DNA of 64,000 nt from Brassica napus (GCF_020379485.1 NC_063435.1:2852001-2916000); one strand, 5' to 3'. Counted from the stretch's first letter, positions 10,042 through 20,982 are shown. The notes: generated from the letters alone by a model not told the origin. A program made the numbers and translations.

Positions 10042-11367
10042 GGGGAAGAGGTTGATTGTTTGTGGTTTTTGAATTGGTTTTTGGTTTTAGTTTTTCTAAA
10101 AACTATTTTTTAGACAATCAAGTTTTTAGATAAATAGATTCCTTATAATCTAGGAAAACTAGTTTTTTCAAATAACTGTTTTTTCCAAAGAAAAACCAAA
10201 ATCCAAGTTTTTGTGGTTTTTTTCAAAAACTCGCGACAGTTTTCAATTTTTTTTAATTAATGTTTTGCTATATTTATTTATTAATACATGATAAATAAAT
10301 AAAACAATAACTAATACAAGCAAATCAGATTTAGTAAAAAACATTTGTTTAATAATATATAATACAAAAATCATATCTACTAAGAACATTTCTAAAACTT
10401 TTTCATAAAATAAAATAAAATTAATTTATTATTTTTTTATGTAAAGGTTACCTGTTTTGTTAATAAATATATTGCTATTATTTATTAAAAATTTCTGATA
10501 TATTCTTTTAGTAATTTAAGTTTGTGTAAAATAATAAATGTTTCAGCTAAAACTTCTTAAAAATAACATAAAAATTTTAAAAAAAAAATTTAATCAGAAT
10601 TTAGAAAAAAAAAATCTAAAATCAAATATAAAAATCCAGAATAAACATTTTATTTTCAGAATAAATATTTTATTTTTCAGAATAAACATTTTGTTTTTCA
10701 GAATAAATATTTTGTTTTCAGAATAAACATTTTATTTTTCAGAATAAACATTTTAATTTCAATAAAAAATATTTTATTAATTTTAAAAGAAAAAACAGAA
10801 ACTAATTAAATTATTTTTAAAAAAAATTATGTATGCTTTGATGATAGTATTTTATTTTTTTATTTTTCAATAACAGATATTTTACTATTCATAATATTTA
10901 AAATTTCTTTTCTTTTAAAAACAAAAACCAAAAACTAAACCAAAATCAAAAACCACCAATCAAGTTTTTCAAAAAACCAAAATCTACTGCAAAATCAAAA
11001 ACCAAAAACTAAAAACCAAAAACTAAAAACCAAAAACCAAAATCCAAAAACCAAAATCTAGAATCTAACAAAACAATCATCACCTTAAATTTACCTCACA
11101 TTTACTATCGTTTTTCAAATTTACTTTTAAATGATAATCATTTTCATAAATATATTAAGTTTATATGAAAAAAATAAAATTAACTCTCCTAATTTTTTTG
11201 TATAAATGTTTAATAATTATTTGTAACAGTTTATAAACCTAACCCACCTACTAAATACTAAATTCTAAACAATAATCAATAAACCATAAACCTAAATGTC
11301 AAAATATTTTTAATTGAGTATATTTTTGAAAGTTGTATTTAACTTAGTGTATTTCAAGCAATTTATC
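10042..11367. mobile_element. Non-autonomous Mutator-like element without clear TIRs
   Basis: A 9-bp direct repeat CTTTTACAT flanks the segment (10033-10041 and 11368-11376), the TSD length typical of MULEs. The tandem-duplicate unit at about 12245 reads straight through the same site with a single copy, so it acts as an empty site. The interior has long GGTTTTTGGTTT-type tracts on the left (10058-10215) and AAAACCAAAAAC-type tracts on the right (10920-11075), forming a subterminal inverted repeat. No transposase is seen. The terminal bases are not a good inverted repeat, so a non-TIR MULE is my best call. Confidence 0.65.
10637..10755. repeat. Tandem repeat, about 20-22-bp unit, six copies
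   Basis: Units of the form CAGAATAAACATTTTATTTT repeat about six times with small changes (ACA/ATA, TTA/TTG). The array lies inside the Mutator-like insertion. The short open frame across it is an artefact of the repeat. Confidence 0.85.
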
Positions 11368-11942
11368 CTTTTACATAACTTTTGAACATATATCATTTCT
11401 GTTTCTCAATAGATTAAAAAATATCTTTATATTAATCTAGACTCGTTTTGTTTGTTTCTTTTAATTAGTGTGATATTACAGAAGTTCACAAGCAAAACTT
11501 ATTTATATTTTTGAATTTACAAATCAAAATATTTAAGTTTCAAAACTAGTTAAGTGAAATATTGATGATATATAGTTTAGATCTTTACTCCAAATAATAT
11601 ATATTTTGAGACATAATATCAGTAGTGACTCTTCTAAACTTATATTTTCTTAAATTTTACTTAGGATATATATTTATTTAAATAATAAATATTATAGGCA
11701 CAAGCTTAAAAGAGAAAAATAACTACTAGTCTTGATTCTCTTGAAGACTGAAAATATCCAACCTTTTTGAAACGATTTAAAAACTATCAGTTTGAATGGT
11801 ATGTATAATATCATATATATGTTTGTTATTTAGTGTAAAATGTCTAAATTATTATATCGAAATGGAGGAATGCTATAAATAGATGTGAACACATAAAGAA
11901 GATATTATTCAAGAGAAACGGGACAAAAAGATGTGAACACAT

Positions 11943-12128
11943 AAATATATGGTTGCTACTTGATAAAATTGAAATGAAGATCTGCATACGTGAGACTTTC
12001 CATTTTCAGTCTCTCATCTTTAACAAATATGTGAAGTACTTTTATAGAGATAAATTTAGAAATTTTATTTAAATTTACAACAAAAGACAGAGTTATTTAA
12101 CTATTTCAAATAAATTATATATAATCTT

Positions 12129-12165
<37 letters not shown>

Positions 12166-12825
12166 CTAATTTCTTAATTGGCAATGCAAAAATGAAAACG
12201 AAAAGATAGATTCAACTCACATAAGCAAATGATTTTGATTTACTTGCTTTTACATGACATTTGAGACATATCATTTCTATTTCTCAATAGATTAAAGTGA
12301 TGTTTATATTAATCTAGACTCGTTAATGTGATATTTTAGAAGTTCATAAGCAAAACTTATTTATATTTTTGAATTTAAAAATCAAAATACTTTAAGTTTC
12401 AAAACTAGTTAATGAAATAGATGATACTTTAGATTTATACTCCAAATAATATATATCTTGAGAGAGAATGTTAGTAATGACTAGTGAGTACTCTTCTAAG
12501 TCTAACCTTATTTTTCTTAAATATTACTTAAGTTTAATAGTTAAATAATAAATATTATAGGGATAATCTTAGAAAAAGTAATAAATAACTACTCTCAGTT
12601 ACAAAAAAACTACTCTTGAAATTTGAAAATATCTTACTTTTTGAAACATCTATCAATTTGACGTGATGGTGTATATCATATCCTTATTGTTTTGTTTTTT
12701 TTGAATAAACTATATGCTTATTGTTAAGTGTGAAAAATCTTCAAATTATCATTCATATCGAAATGGAGGAATGCTTTCAAAAGATGTGATCACATAAAGA
12801 AGATATTATTCAAGAGCAACGGGAC
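11943..12825. repeat. Right unit of the intergenic tandem duplication
   Basis: Collinear with 9612-11935 but lacking the 1.3-kb insertion. It ends just downstream of the stop of the protease-like gene at 12864, which suggests the unit arose from the 3' flank of an array gene. It contains a TA microsatellite at about 12132-12164. Confidence 0.75.
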
Positions 12826-12863
12826 GATATCATAATGTCATACGCATGTGACTGATTCTATTT

Positions 12864-14385
12864 TTAGGAAGGGGAAGTGGAGCTGCAGGTTGTAGAATGG
12901 AGCAAGAGTGAGTCACTAAAAGCGAACGTAGACGTGCTCAAGTCAAACTCCAGCAAATATTCTTGAAGTTGATGTGTCCCAATCACAACCCAATCGTTCG
13001 GATTCATTCCGCCGTCGTAGAATGCCAAACACATCACCATCTCACTCGCTTTCACCATCGTATTAGCACCATAAAATCCCCACGTCACCTCCCCTGTCTT
13101 CCCCGGCAGCCCAAACTCTATCTTCGGCACGTTCGGTCCCGTCATATCCTTTCCGGCGACGTTTTGTGCATCGAAACAATCTTTAAACGGCGCAACGGAT
13201 GCGACCTTAGATATCCCCATTGCCTGTGTAATTTCAAATCCCCCCCCCCCCCAAAAAAAAAAACAGAATTAGTGAAAATCTCATTTTTAGCATGACATTG
13301 CTTCATTTCTATTTTTTTTTTTAACTTGGAATGTATAAACCTAAGTTTTGTCCATGAAATGGAATATAATTTTTTTTTCTGTAAAAAAATATCCTCACCT
13401 TTTTCATTTAAAAGAAACTCCTCATTATAATGTATAGTTTTAAACATTATTATGTGGTGTTCATCTTCTAAACCGAATTACGATGTCAAGATTTTAGTTT
13501 TATTTCATATAAGTGTAAAAAATGATTTCTTATCTTTGGGAATTATACCTCTGCCTTGAGTGTAAATGACTGAGCAAGGGCATTGTAGATGTCGGTGTGG
13601 AGTACAGTGTACGGAACCACCGTGCTTAGTTTGGCTCCGACTCCGCCAAGAAGCAAATTAGGGTTCAACGTCAAAGGAGTCCCGTCAACGTAGATGGATT
13701 GGACAGAGATTAGGTAATCTCCTGAGTCAGTTCTCATCGGCGTTAAAGTCTTAGGAATCTGATTAGTGCTGTTATCGAAGGGAGGGATGATGTAGTAAAC
13801 GCCGGCGACATAGAAGCGACCAGTGCCGTATGAAGGCAAGCAGAGAGCCAGTTTCGGGATGACGTTAAAATCCGAGGTCACCTGTTTCGTGAACGACGAA
13901 CTTCCGGGAGAAAGACTCAAAACCCCATCTACCGGAGGGGATACACCTTGGAGGTTGTAGGCACATGAGAATGTGAAGATGCGCAAGGAGACTTGGGAAA
14001 GTAAGTTTCCCCCGTCGGTAGTGGAGAAGGAGGCTGCGTCTTGGACGACACGGCCCGTTATGTTCTCGCTGCCGAGAGGGTTAGGTTGCTGGTAAAGACA
14101 TGAGTTTTCGTTGCAACCGTTTCCAGGGATGACCTTGCAGGAGTCGCTGTCGCAAGCGATGGTGTGAAGAGATGTTAAAGATTGGAGTTGGTGGCAGTTG
14201 AGCCACGTGAGGTTGGTTCCTAGGTCGAGGAGGAGGTTTAGTGGAGATTTTACGGTGGTTCCGATGTCGAGAGTGGTGTAGAATTGTTGGGTGGGTTCGT
14301 GTTTTGTGATTGGAAGAAGGTATTGAGCTTGTGATGTCAGAATCATGGCCGTGAAAATGGAGAGGAAGCAAAGTTTGCCCATCAT
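12864..14385 (-). CDS. Aspartyl-protease-like secreted protein, two exons
   Basis: Exons 14385-13549 and 13223-12864 join in phase 0 (donor GAG|GTATAA, acceptor ACACAG|GCAATG), giving 398 aa. The signal peptide runs from MMGKLCFLSIFTAMIL to SQAQ. The mature part begins YLLPITKHEPTQQFYTTLDI, with the first loop NLLLDLGTNLTW (DLG in place of DTG) and the second site STVVPYTVLHTDIY without the second Asp. It is the best preserved of the array at site one, yet still lacks the dyad, so an inhibitor or receptor-like function is more likely than proteolysis. The intron (13224-13548) contains a C14-A12-type homopolymer near 13240. Tandem paralogue of the gene at 6380-7955. Confidence 0.88.
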
Positions 14386-14485
14386 TTGTTTTCGTTAGGG
14401 TTTTTTTTGTTGGTTGGTTTGTGATGAAGATGGACTATAACATATGTATGGTATTTATCTACTAATAATAGGAATCCTGATTAAT

Positions 14486-15010
14486 TCCAAAGGTTGTGTG
14501 TTTTTATAAGAATCATAATTCTTGTTAAAACTTGTGTTTGTTCATTAAGGTGTTTTTTATAAAAGGTTGTGTCTCTTTCTTGGTAAAAGTTGCGTTAGCT
14601 CATTATTAAAGGTTGTGTCTCTTACTTGTTAAAGGTTGTGACTATTCGGATATGTAAAAGATTATGTGTAATATTGTGACTATTCGGATATGTAAAAGAT
14701 TATGTGTTTTCAACAATTAAAAGTTGTGTCTTTTTATTAAAAAATAACTGTTTATATTGAAAGAATGTGATAGCAATCATGATTAATTCCAAAAGTTGTA
14801 AATTTCATTTAAGTTAAAAGGTTATTTGTTTTCAACAATTAAAAATTGTGTTTCTTTATTAAAAAATAACTGTTTATATTGAAAGAATGTGACCATTTAT
14901 ATTGAAAAGTTGTGACTTTTCATATAAATATTATTTCAATAAAAACAACCTTTAAATTGAAAGAGATGTAACTTTTCAAACAAAATTTTGAAAATCTATA
15001 AATAGCCTAT
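14486..15010. repeat. Degenerate AAAGTTGTG-type repeat region
   Basis: The motif A-A-A-G-(G/T)TTGTG(T/A)CT recurs about a dozen times. A 35-bp-scale block containing ATTCGGATATGTAAAAG occurs twice (about 14643-14670 and 14682-14709). A block with AAAAAATAACTGTTTATATT also occurs twice (about 14739 and 14861). The right edge (TTTTGAAAATCTATAAAT, 14982) recurs near 16750. It is probably part of an unclassified transposon. Confidence 0.6.
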
Positions 15011-15087
15011 ATATATATGTCCATGCCTTCTCATTGCCTTTGCCCTTTACTGAGGAAACTTCTGCTGATTATTCTTGTGATATTCTA

Positions 15088-15505
15088 ATGGCTGCTGGTG
15101 GAAAGAGGCCTAGGGGAATCTTCAACATGTTAGATACTGTCAAGCGATCTCGAAAAGAGAAGAATAAAGGAAAACCATCCACAGAAGGAGATGATGGAAT
15201 TAATGGAAACATGGATAAAAAAATATGGCAGGAGTTTCCTCATGATCTGTTTGAAGCGTAACAGAATGCCAAACATATGGTGCTTGGAGTTTTACGGAAA
15301 ACACATAAGGATGAATTGTCTAGGCAATAAAGGTTGTCTGATGATGTTGTCCTTGAGGTCCAGACAGATGAACCGTCTGATTACCTACAATGCTGTTACC
15401 AGGGAGTGGGCCAAGGTCCCTGGCTGTACCGTTCCTGGTGGGAGAAAGAGGCTTTGGATCGCTTGCGGAACAGCGTTCCATCCCTCCCCTACGGCTACGG
15501 CCTGA
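15088..15505 (+). pseudogene. F-box protein relic
   Basis: The frame from ATG 15088 reads a Lys/Arg-rich N-terminus (KRPRGIFNMLDTVKRSR), then KKIWQEFPHDLFEA, the entry to an F-box as in LCR-like plant F-box proteins. A stop follows at 15259. A second frame (to 15505) then gives YNAVTREWAKVPGCTVPGG and IACGTAFHPSPTATA, which look like the C-terminal substrate-binding part of the same type of protein. Most of the F-box and the repeat region is missing, so it is a deletion-bearing relic. The parent subfamily is inferred from motif style only. Confidence 0.5.
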
Positions 15506-15711
15506 TGAATCATCTTTTTACTTTGTTTCTCTTTGGGTCCATCTTTGAGGTTTGTATGTCCTCTTGGAATCGAACGGTTCACACTCGGTTGGTTTGTTTC
15601 TGTTGTTTTTTTTTGGTTTTTCTTTTTATATATTCGGGACTGCAGTATACTTACAAAGCATCGTGTTGTGTAATAAATAACTTGGGGTTGTGTACTTGTC
15701 GGAACTTCTTT

Positions 15712-15895
15712 TTTTGAATTATACAGAGGTATCCTGGCCCCACATAAGTGATGCAGACTAGTCACGTGTTGCCCCGTGTCGGTCTTATGTCCCTGGCGAT
15801 GCCGAAATGTTAATTCTCCAGTGGTCGGAATTCGAACCCAGGTGGCGGTACTCACAGCTGTAAGCCCTTTACCACTAGAGCTAGAAGCCCCGGTT
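15712..15895 (-). mobile_element. tRNA-derived SINE
   Basis: Read on the minus strand, the element starts near 15895 and carries a pol III A box (TAGCTCTAGTGG, 15883-15872) and B box (GGTTCGAATTCC, 15838-15827). It ends in TAATTCAAAAA-type A-rich sequence. A perfect 17-bp target duplication (CTTGTCGGAACTTCTTT) flanks it at 15695-15711 and 15896-15912. This fits Brassicaceae tRNA-related SINEs of about 180 bp. The perfect TSD suggests a recent insertion. Confidence 0.88.
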
Positions 15896-16093
15896 CTTGT
15901 CGGAACTTCTTTACACAAGATCTGACTTTTAACGCAAAGGAAACTGTTAAACCATTTTGTATTGTTAAACCCTTTTTGTATTTAGTATCAATCACACGTG
16001 TGGCATACCAAGTACACTAAAGCATAACAAGAACGACATCAAACTTAAAAGAAAAAAAATACTTGATAACATTAACATGCTGTAAATTACAAT

Positions 16094-16250
16094 CAGTGGC
16101 TGAGCCACATGGTCATAGGGTGGGGCAGATGCCCCAAATGATTTTTAAAAATTTCATGTAAAATTTTGATAGTGTTCTTCGTGTCCTGGTTGGTTCCTTA
16201 AACAATTTTGGTAATGCCCCACATAACATTCATCTCTAGATCCGCCACTG
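16094..16250. mobile_element. hAT-type MITE, 157 bp
   Basis: The termini CAGTGGCTGAGCCA and TGGATCT-like CCGCCACTG are imperfect inverted repeats of the CAGTGGCGGA type. An exact 8-bp target duplication ATTACAAT flanks them (16086-16093, 16251-16258), the TSD length of hAT elements. There is an internal pair GGGGCAGATGCCCC / TGCCCCA. Non-coding. Confidence 0.85.
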
Positions 16251-16258
16251 ATTACAAT

Positions 16259-18006
16259 ACAAAGTTGATGCATTCTACAGTAGTATGCAGGAGGAGAAAA
16301 AGAGACAGGACAGAAGAAGAGAACAGCTTCTCATGTTGCAAAATGGCTTCTTAGTTCTAGCTTGATTTGTGATTAGGTTTATGCCATGCCTCCGCTTGTT
16401 CCGGTCCTGATGATCTGGAAGAAAGCTGTAAACAAAGCAAATGGAAGGTCAAATACATATACACACAGATATTATAATCAAATGGTTTTACATTGTAGAT
16501 AAATAGTTCGTTACAAGTGGTGATGTATGGGAAGTAAATATTTATTTTTTGAAATGATGTGTCAAAATAAAAAATTTATTTTTTAAAATTGTTAAAGTGT
16601 CTTTTATAATTAAACTGGTTTAAAATGATATGTCTATTCAAAATATATTGTAAAATATTATTTTAAAATAACTACCTTTAAATTTAAAAGTTATGAGTAT
16701 TCTTATGAGTATCATTACAAAATAATTACTTTTAAATTAAATTTTTTTTTTTGAAAATCTATAAATAATCTATGTCTATGTTTTTTTCAAAGTAAAATCT
16801 TCACTAATCTAATAAAATGGCTAAGATATTTTTTTAACAAACCAACACTAACCCTTAGCGATTTTTTTAAATCTATTAGTTATAAGAGCTGTGGTTTATT
16901 AATTAGTTTAAAAAATTTGTTACCACAAGTTGCATTTTTTATCCGTACCTATGCTATTTGTATCTAACCACTTTAACTTTTGTAAAGTTGCAAATGTCCT
17001 ACAGTTGCAACTCTCTATTAATTGTTATATGTACTTATTCTCGTCTAACCGTCTAACTTTTAAAATGTAACGTAGTTACAGTAGCGGTGCGGTGAACAGA
17101 GTTGTAGTGCCGATGTGAACGGAGTTTTGGAGTTGCAATGGCGGTGCAGCCATGGTGGAGAAAAGAGTTTTACGGTTGTTCTTGAAGAAGCAGTTTAACA
17201 AATAGATATTAAAAAAACAGAAATGAAAAGAGTTTTACGGTTGTTCTTGAAGAAGCAGTTGTAGCTATTGCGTATAGATTTTTTAGAAACTATAAGTAAT
17301 TCATTTTTATAAGTAAATCATTGCAAATTTTAATTATTCTATACTATTTTATATTTGTAAATTACTGCGGTTATTGGTGATGGTATCTTTTGCTTATGAA
17401 ATATTATAACTATGATAAATCATTACAACTATTAGTAGTGATAGAATTTGGTGGTGAAGCATTGCAATTTTTGGTGTTAACAATTATAACTCTTATCTAA
17501 ACATTGTAATGATTGGCTACTAACCATTGCAACTTTTAAATCTTTATATTAGGAGTTATGTGAATTGACAAATCATATTTTAAAAACAAATTAGCAGAGA
17601 TAAAGAGAAAGATCTATTTTTCAATTAATCATTAAAGATTTTAAAGAAACACATTAAATACAGAAACTTTATGTGTTATTCATGTATCTTAGTAAAAACC
17701 AAAAATGAGATTTTGACTGTATTGTTGTACAAAACGATTTTGTTGTAGCAGAAATAAAGTCAAATATTCAGTTTTTGAGATTTTTAAATAATTTAGAGAA
17801 ATATATAATAAGACATATATCTTACTTTGCATAGACATGCGTGTAATTTTATTACAAACCAAACCTAAAACACACAGATTTTTAGTATTATCAATAAAAG
17901 AATATAGATGCATGCAAAATAGTTTTGTAACACATCTATTTTTTTTTTAAACAATTATAAACCATTTTTATAAAATATAAAAGATTTATTTCTATAAAAT
18001 GAGTTT
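16259..18006. other. AT-rich, no intact gene; likely Helitron body at right
   Basis: No gene is supported. A minus-strand stretch at about 16379-16425, after an acceptor-like TTTACAG, could encode the ending FFQIIRTGTSGGMA, a possible terminal-exon fragment I cannot name. The right part leads into a Helitron 3' terminus at 18037, so an unknown share of it is Helitron. A 35-bp repeat lies at 17161-17260. Confidence 0.4.
17161..17260. repeat. 35-bp direct repeat
   Basis: The stretch AAAAGAGTTTTACGGTTGTT and the next 15 bases occur at 17161-17195 and again at 17226-17260, 65 bp apart. It lies inside the probable Helitron body. Confidence 0.85.
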
Positions 18007-18037
18007 CCGTGCAATATTGCACGGGTTCCTTACCTAG
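18007..18037 (+). mobile_element. Helitron 3' terminus
   Basis: A perfect hairpin CCGTGC-AATATT-GCACGG (18007-18024) is followed 9 bp later by CTAG (18034-18037) and then T. A hairpin just before CTRR at an A/T target is the Helitron 3' signature. I could not fix the 5' end, which should be TC after an A somewhere upstream. Confidence 0.7.
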
Positions 18038-19003
18038 TAGATGTAAAAACAAACCTAGGATCTTAGAAAATAATGGTGTTCTGTTTAATTTTGTTTGGTG
18101 GCCATAGTAATGGTATCTTTTAATATTTGAACGTTGACTACGTAACCTCCATGCATAATAATGATTTAATGCTTGACAACAAATAATATATTTGAAAAGA
18201 AGGAGAAGATCAATAGGTGTGTCCGCGTAGGCTAGTTTAAGGAACATTTAGCATTAATGGTACGTAAGAGATGCAAATTTTCAACCCTGCTTATGGAATA
18301 CACTCACATGCATTGTGGGTTTACGTCAACATCATATATTTATTTCTTTCCAAAGTAGTTTTAATATTGAATTACCTGATATTAGGATAGCATTATATAG
18401 ACATACATATATTATGTTAATATTATGATCACTTCTTGCTGGATCGAAAATTTGATAAACAGATGCATACAAAGGGAGTAACCATCGTACCTTAAACTTG
18501 TGATCAATTCGTTTCATATTGCTAGGAAAATCTTGGACCGGCATTGAATGACCATGATTACAAATAGCTCATCATATTGTATTAGACCGTCCTTTTAACC
18601 AATTGTCTCATGGAGAACTATTGTTTATAGTCCGAATCCTCAAATACATTATTCCACGTGACAATTCCTTTAATCGCAATTCTACTCTAGAAAGTCTCTT
18701 AATTAGTTTGTACGTAGAATCAATCTGACTTTCTCTGCGGATCAGCAGCTGAATCTAATTAATGCTGATTGGATGGCTCGTGTGTACCGGTCGGTCTCTG
18801 CTGATCACGATGACGTCTTCGGCTGAGGTAGAACAAGCTTTGTAGTAAAATTAAATCTCTAGTTTAACTCTCGTACATATCGACAAATACAAAACATATG
18901 GTTGTCGGATGAAGTAAACAAATTCAAACAGAGTGTGTGTAACTTTCCCTCCAAGTAAAGGAAAAAGGTTTTTTTTTTTGACAAAGTAAAGTAAAAAAAA
19001 AAG
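18038..19003. other. Intergenic, nothing recognised
   Basis: Between the Helitron end and the stop of the GAA1 relic there is no convincing gene or repeat. Short open frames on the minus strand look random. Confidence 0.55.
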
Positions 19004-20045
19004 TTAAGAAGGATGAAACAAGATGCAGAGGCAAAGGAGCCAGCAAGGAAGATGAACCATACCTATGTATAGATATATCGCACTCTTCCAAGCCCAGAGT
19101 AACTCTAACCATCTCCAAAACTCTCCTCCAAGGCTCAAACCCAGGCCACAAGCCCTTCTCCTATCAATCCATTCGAGATCGCGAAAAACATGACCGGGAA
19201 TGCGACAGTGACCAACACAATGCAGCTGCACGACGCACGCAACAAGCTCTTACAGGACGAACTATTAGACACATTGGCACAAGTAGCTGAAATGAGGTGG
19301 CGAAGTTGATTATGGACATGAGGCATAGACCGTTGAAGGCAGCTGAAATGGTTACTGATTTCAAGACAGTCCAGTTGGTCCCATTATGACGAGAGGAGAA
19401 TGGAGAGCAACCCGGGGAAGCGAAGAGGATGTTGTAGCCCACATGATGGAGCGGTTTGTTGGGGAATGTTGACACGGTACTTGACAAATAAAGTAAGGAA
19501 GCAGTGTGACGATGAAACCCAAAAAGTACAACGCAAAGACCTGTTTGGTCGCATCTAACCATTTCCATGACTTGAGGTTTTCAGCGGGGTTATGAGTGGC
19601 TTTGGCAAGAGAGTTTTTTTTTTTTTTTTGCTAAATTATAACTTTGGCAAGGGAGTTACATCCATCAAATGTATAAAGAGGCTGCGACCATTGGAAGAGG
19701 GGCTACAAGAATAGCAAAGGCATGTACGCTCCTACATAAATAAATTTGCCTGGAGAAGTCAATGGGTAGAGGAAAAACGATTGATGGAACTTCTCAAGGA
19801 GGTTCTTCACTGATCTTATAGTTCCTTCAAGTAACCTGTGTTTACAGAGCAAGCACAGGGTTATCATCAAACACTCATAAACGACTTATTGTAGTTCTTG
19901 CGCATTACAAGATTCACATAAACTAGCAGAGGTAGGTATACTGAGTAAGAAGAAGGAAAATATAATGATGAAAAGTTGAAAACTCACTGGGCACTTCGCA
20001 GAAAGAACTCGTGTTGCCTTGCCTTACCGTCTAGAGGAAATATAT
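19004..20045 (-). pseudogene. GPI transamidase subunit GAA1 relic (3' half)
   Basis: Minus-strand segments read in order: FPLDGKARQHEFFLRSAQ (about 20030-19985), then after an acceptor-like ACACAG, VIRSV-like IRSVKNLLEKFHQSFFLYPL (about 19840-19760). Next come AENLKSWKWLDATKQVFALY (about 19590), TISAAFNGLCLMSIINFAT (about 19350), FFAISNGLIGEG, and finally WLELLWAWKSAIYLYIGMVH and LFHPS with a proper stop at 19004. These match the membrane C-terminus of GAA1, which in yeast and human helps attach GPI anchors. The pieces lie in different frames with internal stops (near 19388, 19330 and 19165). The N-terminal exons are not seen even beyond the copia insertion. Position between protease-like genes and AILP1 fits AT5G19130 (recalled). 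Confidence 0.85.
19599..19657. repeat. Tiny poly(A) insertion with target duplication
   Basis: CTTTGGCAAGAGAGTT and CTTTGGCAAGGGAGTT (one mismatch) flank a T tract plus GCTAAATTATAA inside a GAA1 exon. It resembles an extremely 5'-truncated non-LTR insertion, A-tail on the minus strand. Confidence 0.6.
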
Positions 20046-20704
20046 TGCATTCTGTTTGGGTTATTTAGTGCCAAATCATTGTTTTTGTTTATGTACTAGT
20101 AGTTCTTTCTTACTAATAAGGTTCAATAATGACAAGATTGATCTGATCACATATATACCTTGGTCAAACAGTATTTTTTCTCTTTGGTCATATTATTACT
20201 TAGACACTAATAAAAAGTATTGCTATTAAATTTAAACTTACATAGATTTAAATAATATCCTAATAAATATATAATGTTTATGTTGTAGTGTTTAGGTTTA
20301 CGCATAAAGAAAGTCATAACATGTTCACGTAGATGCACACAAATATTAATTAGCATCTGGCTATTGTAACTCCTAAATCAATGAGTTTCCGTACGGGACA
20401 AATCATTTTCATTAACAAGCATTATCCAGAGGTTTCTGATGTAGTGAATAGATAATATAGTGATCACATGTGAGTTATGAACAATTACCATTTATCATGC
20501 TGGGTTACTATCAAATATGATTTCTAGCACCAAAATAACACGGCTATCATATTGGATTTTCGTATGTGGCCCCCCCCAAGAAAACCTTGTATATGTCATG
20601 TTCATGTAGGATAATTATCTTGTTTTAAATAGTTTTTGAAATTTGTATAAAGATAAATATTTTGCAAAACGATATCATAGTTGTTTTCAGCTTTTGTAGT
20701 TCCC
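20046..20704. other. Intergenic left flank of the copia element
   Basis: No coding segment recognised, although upstream exons of GAA1 would be expected here or beyond the retrotransposon. A C8 homopolymer lies at about 20570. Confidence 0.5.
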
Positions 20705-20709
20705 ACTCC
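20705..20709. repeat. Target-site duplication ACTCC, left copy
   Basis: The 5-bp word directly before the 5' LTR equals the 5 bp directly after the 3' LTR (25371-25375). This marks a single integration event with no later rearrangement. Confidence 0.9.
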
Positions 20710-20980
20710 TGTTGAACCTAAGCTTGGAGTTAAGTTAACTTGAGTTAGAAGTTATCCTAATGAGATTAGGATAAAGATGGATTGAGAGTTATCTACAAGA
20801 TATATTACCTAATGAGTTTAGGATCTTATATGTAGTATATAAGGAGATGCAAATGTTGCATAACTTGTGAGATTACAAGCTTTAGTTTTTGAGAATTGTT
20901 TCTAGAGCTTTGAGATTAATAAAAGAGTTTGAGTTTGAGTTCTTGATTGTTGAGTTGCAATCATAAGGTTGATTTCAATA
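20710..20980 (+). repeat. 5' LTR, 271 bp
   Basis: Contains a TATA-like AGTATATAAGG (about 20837-20847) about 140 bp before the LTR end and a poly(A)-signal-like AATAAAAG near 20919. These are the expected U3 promoter and R/U5 signals. Confidence 0.95.
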
Positions 20981-20982
20981 CG

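Larger units (their letters stand above)
9612..11935. repeat. Left unit of a diverged intergenic tandem duplication
   Basis: From ATATGGTTGCTACTTG to AAGAGAAACGGGAC this unit matches, in order, the right unit at 11943-12825. Shared blocks include the AGTACTTT / GAAATTT segment, a TA/CT microsatellite, TTTCTCAATAGATTAAA, and the AAATGGAGGAATGCT block. The unit is longer because a 1.3-kb element (10042-11367) was inserted into it. The copies look well diverged, so the duplication is not recent. Confidence 0.75.

Noticed and set aside
10538..10726. 62-codon open frame
   Set aside because: Produced by the A/T-rich tandem repeat with a repeating RINILFF motif.
15827..15895. Possible tRNA gene on the minus strand
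   Set aside because: A and B boxes are present but no acceptor stem or anticodon arm forms, and a 17-bp TSD marks it as a SINE.
16379..16425. Possible terminal exon ending FFQIIRTGTSGGMA (minus strand)
   Set aside because: An acceptor-like site precedes it, but no further exon or known protein could be matched.
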